From SMWN01 sp965261165 (GTDB taxonomy: Bacteria; Pseudomonadota; Gammaproteobacteria; Eutrophobiales; Eutrophobiaceae), in NCBI GenBank assembly GCA_965261165.1, contig OZ253445.1:1488001-1552000 (forward strand): DNA of 64,000 bases, given 5' to 3'. How positions within the stretch are numbered: the stretch's first letter is position 1; every line of letters starts with the position of its first letter. Below, piece by piece: positions 44,979 through 54,152 of the stretch. The translations under genes and the position numbers were made by a program. Below the pieces are notes generated by a model that worked only from the letters and a program-made list of their open reading frames with translations, had not been told where the DNA came from and ran no database searches.

Positions 44979-45001
44979 TTATCCACAATTTCTGTGGACA
45001 A
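44979..45001. promoter_or_regulatory. Pair of inverted DnaA-box-like sites
   Basis: TTATCCACA (44979-44987) matches the DnaA box consensus. TGTGGACAA (44993-45001) is its near-inverted partner (TTGTCCACA). Together they form a 6-bp stem around a five-base loop. No dnaA, dnaN or gidA gene is nearby. The rest of 44867-45110 shows nothing else. Confidence 0.4.
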
Positions 45002-45110
45002 CTCTGTGTATGATTATGAGTGCAGCACCGCCAAAATGGCTTGAATATTAACTCTGTGACAAATCTGTCACTTTTTAACCGATTTCTATATTTCTTTTAT
45101 TATCAATATA

Positions 45111-45634
45111 AGACTCTTGTATAATCCACACTAATTCTACCGAAGCAGGTAAAATAAGACCATTCTCAAGACCTTGAAGATTGTTCATCTATGTACTGGG
45201 AAAAAGTGTACTGGGAAAAAGTCCCGAAAAAAATATCCCAGGGAAAAACTACCCAAGGTTGGTTCGCAGATATGCCTTTATGGACACAAATCAATACAGA
45301 TTTAGCCGAAAAGAGCATTATCGTTGCGATAGACTCCATCAATAACATGAAAGAAATAAAGCCCGTGCCAAGCTGATGGCAATGAGTCATCACCTTTAGA
45401 GAGGGGAAGGGAATGAACCTACAGTAACAAATACGTTATCTGTAGATGTATTGTGTCTGAATGCTCGATAATGGATAAGTAATAACTAAAACACGCTCAT
45501 TGAGGGGTTTTATGCTATTGCTGTGACGATTAAAGGAGAATTCTCGCAAAATGAAACTGTTTCATACAAACTTTATAAATTAATGCTATTGCCTATACGT
45601 CTTATTCAGTGGTTTTGAATGATGTGAAGGTCTC
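45111..45634 (+). repeat. Family A repeat, long copy (A8)
   Basis: This 524-bp copy is nearly identical to A2 apart from a small tandem duplication of TACTGGGAAAAAGTG near 45192 and scattered changes. It starts AGACTCTTGTATAATCCACA and ends GATGTGAAGGTCTC. ATAT lies next to both outer edges, a possible short target duplication. It ends 55 bases before the preferred uvrD start. Confidence 0.85.
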
Positions 45635-45688
45635 ATATAGCGAATATTAGCATCCATGACGGGCAAAGGTTTGTTAAAATCCTCCGCT

Positions 45689-47866
45689 ATGGATGTTTCT
45701 CTAGTTTTAGATGCCCTCAACGAATCTCAACGCGAAGCCGTTGCTGCGCCTCCCAGAAATATTATGGTGCTGGCGGGAGCTGGCAGTGGCAAGACGCGCG
45801 TCCTAGTGCATCGTATTGCCTGGTATATACAAACCAACCAATCCAGTCCGTTTGGTGTCCTGGCAGTAACCTTTACCAACAAAGCCGCGGCTGAAATGCG
45901 TTCGCGGATTGAAACATTGTTGGATGCACCCATTGGGGGCATGTGGGTGGGCACTTTTCATGGCCTAACCCATCGTATCCTGCGTGCTCACTGGCAAGAA
46001 GCTGGCTTGCTTCAGAATTTCACTATTCTGGATAGTGATGATCAGTATCGCACCATTCGTCGCTTACTACGCTCCATGGAAATAGACGAATCAAATTATT
46101 CACCAAGAGAAGTGCAATGGTTTATTAATGCGCGTAAGGATGATGGTCTAAGATCGCAGCATATTGATGATTATGATGATCATACTCGCCAGATGATTCG
46201 AATTTATCAAGCCTATGAAGATCTTTGTAATCGATCCGGTGTGGTAGATTTTGCAGAATTATTATTACGTGCGCATGAATTATTTCGTGATCAGAAAGAT
46301 ATTCTTGATCAATATCGAGATCGTTTTCGTTTTATATTGGTGGATGAATTTCAGGACACCAACTCTCTACAGTATGCTTGGTTGAGATTATTAGTTGGTG
46401 ATAAGGGTTCCCTGTTTGCAGTTGGCGATGATGATCAATCGATCTACAGTTGGCGAGGTGCGCGCGTTGAGAACATGCAGCAGTTCAAAAAAGATTTTTC
46501 AGATCCTTTATTAATTAAACTTGAGCAAAACTATCGTTCAACTGCAAATATATTGAATGCTGCCAACGCCCTGATAGAAAATAATAACTCACGCTTAGGG
46601 AAAGAACTATGGACTGATGGTGATAGTGGCGAGAAAATTTCTTTATACAATGGCTATGACGAATATGATGAAGCTCGCTATGTCGTTGAACAAATCTCAA
46701 GCCAGCAAGCCAAAACAGGCCATTACGTAGACAATGCCGTTTTATACCGCATCAGTGCACAGTCGCGAGTCATTGAAGAAGGTTTGATGCGAGCCAGTAT
46801 TCCTTATCGTGTTTACGGTGGCATGCGTTTCTATGAACGTGCCGAAATTAAAGATGCCCTAGCTTATGTACGGTTATCAACTTTTCAAGATGATAATGTC
46901 TCATTTGAACGCATTGTAAACACACCGACCAGAGGGATAGGTCTGCGTACTGTCGAAGAACTTAGACGTATTTCTCATCAGGAGAAATGTTCGCTGTGGC
47001 AAGCGGCACAAAATATTTTAAGTGATAAATCACTCAGTGCCCGTGCCTTGAATGCACTGGAAAGTTTTATGCGGTTGATTGTTCATATGGGTGGCGACAA
47101 AGGACTGCTTCTGGATGAAGTGGTTGATAATGCGATTAAGGCCAGTGGCCTGATTGATCATTATCGTAAAGAGAAAGGTGAACGTGGTTTGGCACGTATT
47201 GAAAATATGGAAGAACTCGTTAACGCGGCAGGAGAATTTAATATGGACGATGATGAAATGTTGCAAGACATGGAGCCCTTACAGGCATTCCTTGCACATG
47301 CTGCTTTAGAGTCTGGCGAAACACAGGCCGGAGAACATTCTGACTGTGTAAATTTAATGACACTACATTCCGCCAAGGGCCTGGAGTTTCCGAATGTGTA
47401 TTTGATAGGCATGGAAGAAGACTTATTTCCACATCAACGCAGCATGGAAGATTTGACGCAATTAGAAGAAGAAAGACGACTCTGTTATGTGGGGATCACT
47501 CGTGCTAAAAAATCATTGACAATGGTATACACACAACACCGACGTTTAAATGGACGGGATTATTATCCGCAACCTTCACGGTTCATCAGTGAATTACCTG
47601 AAGAATTAGTCAATGAAGTGCGCATGGGAGGATCAATTGTCGAACCAATATTTGCTGGTTCAAGGTCAAGCGGTGCCGTTAGCAATGGAATTGGTGCAGG
47701 CAGTGATATTTACACATTGGGGCAACGTGTATCCCATGCAAGATTTGGCGAGGGAGTTATTCTAAATCTGGAAGGTTCTGGGGGATCTATCAGGGTGCAG
47801 GTTAATTTTGAAGAAGCCGGCAGCAAGTGGTTGGTGGCGGAATACGCAAATCTGCAAACTGCCTAA
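45689..47866 (+). CDS. uvrD: DNA helicase II
   Basis: UvrD unwinds DNA 3'-5' in mismatch and nucleotide-excision repair. The 725-residue protein has motif I AGAGSGKTRV, Ia FTNKAAAEM, II LVDEFQDTN, III GDDDQSIYSWRGA, IV LEQNYRS, V TLHSAKGLEFPNVYLIGMEE and VI YVGITRAK, plus the C-terminal tudor-like end (FGEGVILNLEGSGGSIRVQVNFEEAGSKWLV). The frame is open to 45656, but the ATG at 45689 gives the family-standard start MDVSLVLDALNESQREAV. Family A copy A8 lies directly upstream, so its promoter may include repeat sequence. Confidence 0.96.
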   Translation: MDVSLVLDALNESQREAVAAPPRNIMVLAGAGSGKTRVLVHRIAWYIQTNQSSPFGVLAVTFTNKAAAEMRSRIETLLDAPIGGMWVGTFHGLTHRILRAHWQEAGLLQNFTILDSDDQYRTIRRLLRSMEIDESNYSPREVQWFINARKDDGLRSQHIDDYDDHTRQMIRIYQAYEDLCNRSGVVDFAELLLRAHELFRDQKDILDQYRDRFRFILVDEFQDTNSLQYAWLRLLVGDKGSLFAVGDDDQSIYSWRGARVENMQQFKKDFSDPLLIKLEQNYRSTANILNAANALIENNNSRLGKELWTDGDSGEKISLYNGYDEYDEARYVVEQISSQQAKTGHYVDNAVLYRISAQSRVIEEGLMRASIPYRVYGGMRFYERAEIKDALAYVRLSTFQDDNVSFERIVNTPTRGIGLRTVEELRRISHQEKCSLWQAAQNILSDKSLSARALNALESFMRLIVHMGGDKGLLLDEVVDNAIKASGLIDHYRKEKGERGLARIENMEELVNAAGEFNMDDDEMLQDMEPLQAFLAHAALESGETQAGEHSDCVNLMTLHSAKGLEFPNVYLIGMEEDLFPHQRSMEDLTQLEEERRLCYVGITRAKKSLTMVYTQHRRLNGRDYYPQPSRFISELPEELVNEVRMGGSIVEPIFAGSRSSGAVSNGIGAGSDIYTLGQRVSHARFGEGVILNLEGSGGSIRVQVNFEEAGSKWLVAEYANLQTA

Positions 47867-47932
47867 TTAAGAAACACTGGTCGATAATTATTTATAAAAC
47901 ATTGTGAGGATAAATCAGGAAAAGAATATGTT

Positions 47933-48388
47933 GAGACCCTTACATAATCCACACTAATTCTACCGAAACAGGTAAAATAAGGCCATTCTCAAGACCTTCC
48001 CATTACTCAAGACCTTCAAGGATTATTCATCATATCCTAAAAAAGTCCTGAAAAAACCACCCAAGGTTGGTTCGAAGATAAAGACAATGGCCAAAAAAAA
48101 TAATGCCAAGCTGATGGCAATGAGTCATCACCTTAAATCATTCATCACCTTTAGAGAGGGGAAGGGAATGAACCTACAGTAACAAATACGTTATCTGTAG
48201 ATGTATTGTGTCTGAATGCTCGATAATGGATAAGTAATAACTAAAACACGCTCATTGAGGGGTTTTATGCTATTGCTGTGACGATTAAAGGAGAATTCTC
48301 GCAAAATGAAACTGTTTCATACAAACTTTATAAATTAATGCTATTGCCTATACGTCTTATTCAGTGGTTTTGAATGATGTGAAGGTTT
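47933..48388 (+). repeat. Family A repeat, long copy (A9)
   Basis: This 456-bp copy runs from GAGACCCTTACATAATCCAC to GATGTGAAGGTTTC. It is the clearest example of the terminal inverted repeat: GAGACCCTTACATAATCCA at one end and, inverted, GAAACCTTCACATCATTCA at the other. Its core resembles A5. Confidence 0.85.
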
Positions 48389-48615
48389 CACATTTGTAAA
48401 GGTAGATTTATTTTGGAAAGCAGTATTTTTATTTTTCATACTAACTCCAAAAATTTTAATGTGAGTTATATCGTGAAGTAACAATGTGGCTCAAATATGG
48501 CAGCGATATGAAAATTTATTACTACGAGTTTCTTTCAGAGAGCGATTGGCTTAACATCAGCTCATACTTTATGAGCAATCATTTGACCCAATTAAATTGA
48601 ATTAGGAAGACGAAT
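48389..48615 (+). other. Region before a small membrane protein, with a possible 38-residue reading frame
   Basis: A frame at 48484-48600 (ATG to TGA, 38 residues, starting MWLKYGSDMKIYYYEF) lies directly before the next gene. It has only a weak GAAG upstream. It may be a small peptide gene or chance. Nothing else was recognised in the stretch. Confidence 0.2.
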
Positions 48616-48804
48616 ATGGCTGCTTGGGAACAGGTTTTATTAGGCATTGGCGCGCTATTAATAGCGTTGTTTTTCTGGCCTGGCGCCAAAGCTGCGATGG
48701 AAAAGAGCAAACAGGCAGAAAATTCGGATTGGGGCGGTGTATTTGCCCCAATTGTTGCTGTTATAATATTTATTGTGTTGCTAGTCATGGTTGCACGGTC
48801 ATAA
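48616..48804 (+). CDS. Small two-helix membrane protein
   Basis: The 62-residue protein has two hydrophobic helices (VLLGIGALLIALFFW and VFAPIVAVIIFIVLLVMVA) joined by a charged loop (KAAMEKSKQAENSDWGG). The ATG follows AGGAAG at about 6 bases, a good ribosome-binding site. It should be an inner-membrane hairpin. No family is recognised. The next gene starts 75 bases later in the same direction. Confidence 0.6.
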   Translation: MAAWEQVLLGIGALLIALFFWPGAKAAMEKSKQAENSDWGGVFAPIVAVIIFIVLLVMVARS

Positions 48805-48879
48805 ATACTGAATATTTCATATGATATAACCGCTGGTCTACTTGTATGTATCATCTTTAATATGAATGTGGGTAGCGTA

Positions 48880-49254
48880 ATGAAGAAAATTAGTTTTATA
48901 GTTTTTATGATGTTTTTTCTGAATTTTGGGTTTATTTCTGCCTATGCTGAAGAAGATGTCCTTAGTGGACAGGAATTAGTTGAAGGCTGTAATGAAGGCT
49001 CCTCTCTCGGTAAACCTAGCCAGTTTTGTATGCAATATGTATTTGGTCTGGTGCAGGCATTGGCTGCACTGCAAGAGATGCAGCCTGAGAGTAAACTTTT
49101 CTGTATTGATCCTACTATAATAGGTCTTGAAGAAGTTACAGACAATGTTGCAAAGTGGATGAATAATGTTCCTGAACGCTTGAATGAGGATGCCTATATT
49201 CTCGTCTCTCAGGCATTACATGAATCTTATCCGTGCTCATCAGTTAATATTTGA
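48880..49254 (+). CDS. Exported Rap1a/Tai-like small protein
   Basis: The 124-residue protein has a signal peptide (MKKISFIVFMMFFLNFGFISAYA). The mature part has ELVEGCNEG, a second Cys in FCMQYVFGLVQALA, FCIDP, and a final LHESYPC. That gives four Cys spaced as in Rap1a/Tai-type immunity proteins, which form two disulfides in the periplasm. Those proteins neutralise type VI secretion amidases, but the same fold is common in lone exported proteins. No effector gene is adjacent, so the immunity role is open. The frame extends six codons upstream to 48862; ATG 48880 gives a better signal peptide. Confidence 0.6.
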   Translation: MKKISFIVFMMFFLNFGFISAYAEEDVLSGQELVEGCNEGSSLGKPSQFCMQYVFGLVQALAALQEMQPESKLFCIDPTIIGLEEVTDNVAKWMNNVPERLNEDAYILVSQALHESYPCSSVNI

Positions 49255-49261
49255 TAAAGCG

Positions 49262-50202
49262 ATGGAAGAAGCCCCGAATAAAAAGACCAAGAGCTTCGAT
49301 AAGTTACAAAAAAATTAAGACATGAGGTTGGTCGTGCCATAGAAGGTTTTGGCATGGTGGAGGCAGGTAATAAGATGATGGTTTGCTTGTCTGGTGGCGC
49401 GGATTCTTGCACTGATGCTGGATATCCTGCAGGAACTACAAAAGCGAGCCCCATCTCTTTTGAGCTCGTTGCTGTTAATCTCGATCAAAAAAAACCAGAC
49501 TTTCCTGAACATATTTTGCCTGAATATCTTGATCGGATAAAAGTTCCATATCACATACTTGAGCAGGACGCCTACAGTATTGTCACCGACATTAATTCCC
49601 CAAGGTAAAACCATGTGTGGCTTATGTTCACGATTGCGACGCAGGATCCTTTATGTCTTCGCCATCACATACTTGAGCAGGACGCCTACAGTATTGTCAC
49701 CGACATTAATTCCCCAAGGTAAAACCATGTGTGGCTTATGTTCACGATTGCGACGCAGGATCCTTTATGTCTTCGCCAAACGTAATGGATTCACCAAAAT
49801 AGCGCTGGGACATCATCGTGATGATATTGTTGAAACGTTATTCCTGAATATGTTTTATGGCGGCAAACTTAAATCTATGCCACCAAAATTATTAAGTGAT
49901 GATGAGGAAATATTATTATCAGGCCACTTGCCTATTGTAAAGAAAAAGATATTAAGCAATACGCAGAGCTACGGGAGTTCCCTATCATTCCATGTACGTT
50001 ATGTGGATCGCAGAATAATTTGCAGCGAGAGGTGATCAAGGAAATGTTGCAGGATTGGGATAAGAATCATCGTGGGTGAATTGAGATGATATTCTCCAGT
50101 ATGCAAGCCGTTGTCCCTTCACATTTAGCAGATAGCGATACTTATAATTTTAAAGGCATCGTCAGTAAGATAGGATATAATCGGCAGAGATGCCTGAACT
50201 GA
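49262..50202 (+). pseudogene. ttcA: tRNA 2-thiocytidine biosynthesis protein TtcA, broken
   Basis: TtcA thiolates cytidine 32 in some tRNAs. Recognisable pieces in order: KLRHEVGRAIEGFGM, the PP-loop MVCLSGGADSC (normally SGGKDS, so the catalytic Lys is lost), PISFELVAVNLDQKKPDFPEH, the CxxC GKTMCGLCSRLRR, GFTKIALGHHRDDIVETLFLNMFYGGKLKSMPPKLLSDD and a frame-shifted REFPIIPCTLCGSQNNLQREVIKEMLQDW. Frameshifts lie near 49315, 49600 and 49920, and a TGA follows NHRG. A 114-bp stretch is exactly duplicated in tandem (49550-49777). The tail overlaps the start of the next gene. Confidence 0.92.
49550..49777 (+). repeat. Exact tandem duplication, 2 x 114 bp, within ttcA
   Basis: Unit 1 is 49550-49663 and unit 2 is 49664-49777, identical base for base. 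The unit is 38 codons long and contains the CxxC motif of TtcA. Identity implies a recent event or an assembly artefact. Confidence 0.9.
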
Positions 50203-50837
50203 ATCTAATTTCAACATTATTTGTTTTTGTTATCCCTATAATTTTTTCAGTGACACTGCATGAAGTGGCGCATGGGTGGGTTGCAAATCGTTTTGGGGAT
50301 CAAACAGCAAAGTCGTTGGGTAGACTGACACTGAATCCAGTGAAACACATTGATCCTGTTGGCAGTATCGTTGTACCAATAATTATGTATTTTTCCAGCG
50401 GTTTTATCTTTGGTTGGGCAAAACCTGTGCCGGTAAATTGGCGAAATCTCGGACATCCTCGTCGAGACATGGCCATCGTTGCTATCGCAGGTCCTGCAGC
50501 GAATTTCTTGATGTTATTATTCTGGGCGATGTTAGCCAAAGTTATTATGTTGTCAGGAAATGATTTGAATTACCTGACACAGTTACTATTTATTATGTGC
50601 AATATCGGCATTACGATAAATATCGTATTGATGATACTCAATCTTTTTCCTTTACTGCCTCTCGATGGTGGTCGGGTGCTGACAGCAATGTTGTCACGTA
50701 ATCTGGCCAGCTCGTTTTCATGTCTAGAGCCTTACGGTTTGATAATACTTGTAGTTCTTTTGGTTAGCGGCATTCTCTGGGAAATATTATTACCAGCTAT
50801 CAGCATGATAGAAGCACTGATTTATCAGTTAATTTAG
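50190..50837 (+). CDS. Site-2 protease family membrane metallopeptidase
   Basis: The 215-residue protein has the HEVAH zinc motif near residues 24-28 (FSVTLHEVAHGWVANRFGD) and the third ligand in NLFPLLPLDGGRVL near residue 150. This is the layout of the compact S2P/M50B group. About six membrane segments. Such proteases cleave substrates inside the membrane, but no partner anti-sigma factor or signal protein is nearby. The gene start lies within the tail of the ttcA pseudogene. Confidence 0.9.
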   Translation: MPELNLISTLFVFVIPIIFSVTLHEVAHGWVANRFGDQTAKSLGRLTLNPVKHIDPVGSIVVPIIMYFSSGFIFGWAKPVPVNWRNLGHPRRDMAIVAIAGPAANFLMLLFWAMLAKVIMLSGNDLNYLTQLLFIMCNIGITINIVLMILNLFPLLPLDGGRVLTAMLSRNLASSFSCLEPYGLIILVVLLVSGILWEILLPAISMIEALIYQLI

Positions 50838-51000
50838 TTTGAAACACCGCAATCGATTTATTTATCTGCTATTTATGGCTTTGATCGGGCTGACACCCTA
50901 CTTGACGCATCAAAGCGAAGAGTATTAATTCAATATTGCAGTGTCCCACTAAATTGGTATCTTGCGTTAGGTATTAAAATGTATTTATCAACTAAGGCAC
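50838..51000. other. Intergenic; ends with one copy of an 11-bp target duplication
   Basis: No gene is seen. Bases 50990-51000 (AACTAAGGCAC) are repeated at 52368-52378 on the far side of the ISNCY element. Confidence 0.5.
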
Positions 51001-52367
51001 GTGTTAGCAACAAATAGAAATATCCAGTTCTGTAACACATAGATTATCCACGATTGGGATTATCCACGATTGTCCACTTTTGGTTTGATTACTAGAAGGC
51101 TCCCAGAGGTGCCTCGCAACTACCGGCTGAGCCGCAGACATTAATGCTGCAACCAGTAGTTTATCTGAGAGCTCATGACCTTAGGGCGTCATACCTTGCC
51201 AGCTCCCGGGGCTGTGGTGAATGGATAAGCTACCATCGCTATAAACGCAGAACCCGGATCTTCGCCTTCACATAATGGCAGCGGTGACGATCTGCTGGGA
51301 TCTGCAATACCCGTCCTTCAAAGTGCACATAGTTGTCCTTTCTCACCGTCCGCTCGAAACGCTCGCCCAGGATGTCATCCAGCACCGATAAATCCCGGCA
51401 CGCCACAAAGGCTGAGCCATCTTCTGGCGGCGGCTGTGTAAACTCCACGTTGTAAGCTGGTAGGTAGGTCTCTGCCAGATGGGTATTGGCTTCTTCTATA
51501 TCCGTGATGCCCACCAGAGCCAATTCCCAGAGCCAATTCCCAGAGCCAATTCTTTGCCCAGGCGATCCTAGTGCGTGCTGAATACACGCTCGGAACCGCC
51601 TCTAGCCTCTGGCGAATAGACCAGGATCATCTCAATGCCTAATTGGCCCATAGCCCGCCCAAACTGGGTCAGGTTCGCCTAGTCTGCTTTCCCATCCGCC
51701 TCCCGTAGTCCAGTAATGGCTGCCTCGGTCTGTCTACAAAGAGCAAAACAGCCCCCTGACCTTCGATGACGTCACCAACACCCTGAAAACTGCTCTGCGT
51801 TCCTTACCTCATCGCAGAAGAACATTGAGCAGGGTTCATTGGTGCATCATCCATAGTGACAATCAGATCCCAGTACTGCCCGGTACCCATAAATGCTTGA
51901 CTGCCGTCCTGATGCAACATCATCCCGGCCCAGGGTGACCGATCACGCTGTTTACGGCACCAGCCGCTTGCAGTGACTGTTTTACCCACGAGTAGCTGTG
52001 CTGACTGCCGTCTCGTTTGTACCAAGCGTGGTAGTGGTGCTTTACATTCCAGCCCTCGTGTCGGCTGCGATAGCAGTCCACCATGCGCATGACCTCGTCG
52101 ACCAGGGCGTTACCTGCGATAAGCGTTTGTCGATGAGACCCTCTCCAGGCCCTCGTCTTTATATTGATCTATGTAGCGACGAAATGTCCGGGCACAAACA
52201 CCCAGCAATAACGCCGCCGCCTCTTGGGTTAGATGGCTCTCCGTCCAGCCTCTATAAGCTTCCTCGAATCTCATCAATCGAGTCTCCTGTAACCACTCTG
52301 TCCGTCTCATAAGCGCCCCTCCTCGGGATACTATGAAAACCGGACAGTTTGTGTGTTGCTAACATCT
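51001..52367 (-). mobile_element. Dead ISNCY-type (IS1202-like) insertion sequence with target duplication
   Basis: The element is about 1,367 bp and bordered by TGTTAGCAACA inverted repeats; similarity continues inward as TATCCAGTT versus TGTCCGGTT. The 11-bp direct repeat AACTAAGGCAC flanks it (50990-51000 and 52368-52378). It carries a single broken transposase gene. Near the left end, three DnaA-box-like TTATCCACG/TTGTCCACT sequences (51044-51078) sit in the noncoding part. Confidence 0.8.
51171..52310 (-). pseudogene. ISNCY-family transposase, broken
   Basis: The N-terminal piece (52110-52310) starts MRRTEWLQETRLMRFEEAY with a helix-turn-helix (LTQEAAALLLGVCARTFRRYIDQY). Further pieces read GMMLHQDGSQAFMGTGQYWDLIVTMDDA (integrase-core Asp) and, near 51239-51523, ITDIEEANTHLAETYLPAYNVEFTQPP and LQIPADRHRCHYVKAKIRVLRL. 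These parts lie in different frames, with several stops and deletions between. The family is usually about 420-440 residues. It is non-functional. Confidence 0.85.
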
Positions 52368-52378
52368 AACTAAGGCAC

Positions 52379-52721
52379 AGGATGCGAAGACAACGAAGAA
52401 GTTTTACAATAAAGATTATTCACCCATGTCCTGAAAAAAACTGCCTAAGGTTTGTTCTCAGATATGTCTTTAGCAGGACACAGATCATTAATAGACGCCA
52501 TCGTTGTGCATAAAATGATTCTAAAAAACTGGATTTGATCACTGTCTGAACTTTTAAGCATCATTTTAGTCCCAATTACAAGCTGAATTTTCCTACTCTC
52601 CCTCTCATTTAAAGTAGGTATAGAACCTTGGCCTCGGTGCGCGTGCCCTCTCCTTATGGTGTGCCGGGGCATTTATTTATTTGACCAAATAGTCCATGTT
52701 TTCGGAGATATTACAAAACTG
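52379..52721 (-). repeat. Diverged family A fragment in the gap before engB
   Basis: Between about 52410 and 52520, GATTATTCA, CCTGAAAAAAACTGCC and AAGGTTTGTTCTCAGATATG match the central left part of family A with many changes (A10). The remaining bases show a G/C-rich inverted pair (GCCTCGG...CCGGGGC) near 52632-52670 but no gene. Confidence 0.35.
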
Positions 52722-53318
52722 TCAGCTGTACTCAAACCATTGATCAAGCACTGCCCTTGCTTCTTCCGCACCAGTCTTTTCCAAAGCTGAGAATAATTGA
52801 ATCGATACCAGATCTTTATCAATACGACCCTTGAGGCCTTGTAACGAGGTCATCCTGGCGCCACGAGGGAGTTTGTCTGATTTATTCAATAAAATATGCG
52901 TTGGCAATCCTACGTCAAGCGCCCAGCCAAGCATTTGTTGGTCTTCAGGCTTAAGCGGGTGCCGAATATCCATAATTAACACTAAGCCTGATAATGCATT
53001 TCTCTCCTGAAAATATCTATTCAATGTTGCTCCCCAATGCTTGCGCATCGCTACTGGAACCTTTGCATAGCCATATCCGGGCAGATCAACCAGACGTCGC
53101 TCATCATCCAGAACAAATATATTCATTTGCTGGGTTCGGCCGGGCGTTTTGCTAATACGTGCCAACTTCGAATTTGCCGTAATCACGTTCAGTACGCTTG
53201 ATTTCCCAGCGTTCGATCTCCCAGCAATCGCAACCTCAGTGCCAATATCATCAGGTAATTGCCTGATTTCATGCGCCCCCAGAAGGAATGTGCTCTTGTT
53301 GTAGTTGTTTTTTGACAA
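52722..53318 (-). CDS. engB: Ribosome biogenesis GTPase EngB (YihA)
   Basis: EngB is an essential GTPase for large-subunit assembly. The 198-residue protein has G1 GRSNAGKSS, G2 region SKTPGRTQQMN, G3 DLPGYGYA, G4 NKSDKL and G5-like FSALEKTG. The frame runs on upstream to 53459, but a TTG at 53318 with GGAGG eight bases before it gives the family-standard length and beginning (STFLLGAHEIRQLP). It diverges from the cytochrome c4 gene, a common neighbour. Confidence 0.93.
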   Translation of the reverse strand: MSKNNYNKSTFLLGAHEIRQLPDDIGTEVAIAGRSNAGKSSVLNVITANSKLARISKTPGRTQQMNIFVLDDERRLVDLPGYGYAKVPVAMRKHWGATLNRYFQERNALSGLVLIMDIRHPLKPEDQQMLGWALDVGLPTHILLNKSDKLPRGARMTSLQGLKGRIDKDLVSIQLFSALEKTGAEEARAVLDQWFEYS

Positions 53319-53481
53319 ATTTTTGCCTCCAGAGACAGTATGTAGTACACGTCTGTGCTGATATTGAGTAAAATATGCGCTAATAATTAAATCTGCTAAA
53401 GGTTCTGCAGATGTACTAAATAAAGTGAAACAGAACCTCAGCAGAAAAACAACATTCATTACTCAGGGTTCAATAGTCATT

Positions 53482-54084
53482 ATGAAACAAGCATTATCTT
53501 TAACATCATTATTTTTATTTTTTCTCCCCTGTCACATTTATGCTGGTGATGTCACTGCTGGTAAAGAAAAATCAAAAACATGTGCAGCTTGTCATGGTGC
53601 TGATGGCAATAGTGTCAACCCCATCTGGCCTAAATTGGCAGGTCAGCATCCAGACTATATCTTTAAACAGCTCAAGGATTTTCACTCTGGTGCACGTAAG
53701 AATGTTCAAATGAACCCACTTGCTGCAACCCTGAATGAAGAAGACATGCAGGATATTGCTGCGTATTACTCTTCACAGAAAACAGAAATTGGTTACGCTA
53801 GCGCTGAAACACTTCCATTGGGCGAAAAAATATATCGTGCAGGTGATGCCAACAAAGGACTTCCAGCATGTATGGCTTGTCATGGCCCCAGTGGCACAGG
53901 TAATTCGGCAGCCGCTTTCCCAGCCATCAGTGGCCAACACGCTGAGTACACAAAAATCCAACTATTGTCTTTCCGAGACAACAAACGTACCAATGACACC
54001 AACAAGGCGATGCAAATTATTTCAGAAAAAATGACCACAGAAGAAATTAATGCCGTAGCCAACTACATACAGGGTCTACACTAG
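53482..54084 (+). CDS. Dihaem cytochrome c4
   Basis: The 200-residue protein has a signal peptide (MKQALSLTSLFLFFLPCHIYA). It also has two similar haem domains, each with a CxxCH (CAACH near residue 36, CMACH near residue 132) and a downstream Met ligand region (NVQMNPLAATL, NKAMQIISEKM). It carries electrons in the periplasm, usually to a terminal oxidase. The in-frame ATG/GTG sites upstream of 53482 are unlikely starts. The cytochrome c maturation genes resB and ccsA follow directly. Confidence 0.94.
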   Translation: MKQALSLTSLFLFFLPCHIYAGDVTAGKEKSKTCAACHGADGNSVNPIWPKLAGQHPDYIFKQLKDFHSGARKNVQMNPLAATLNEEDMQDIAAYYSSQKTEIGYASAETLPLGEKIYRAGDANKGLPACMACHGPSGTGNSAAAFPAISGQHAEYTKIQLLSFRDNKRTNDTNKAMQIISEKMTTEEINAVANYIQGLH

Positions 54085-54152
54085 GCCATTTTTTTACGGC
54101 CCCGTTGCTGGTACTGTCATCTGAATATTAATTTCAGAATATTTTATTTTCC

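Noticed and set aside
44979..45001. Replication origin at the inverted DnaA boxes
   Set aside because: Only two boxes, no AT-rich unwinding region with 13-mers, and none of the usual neighbours (dnaA, dnaN, gidA, rpmH).
7301..48388. CRISPR array
   Set aside because: The repeats are long, far apart and irregular; no short regularly spaced repeats or cas genes are present.
52625..52680. 6S or SRP-type RNA near a GC-rich inverted pair before engB
   Set aside because: Sequence and length do not match the conserved elements of either RNA.
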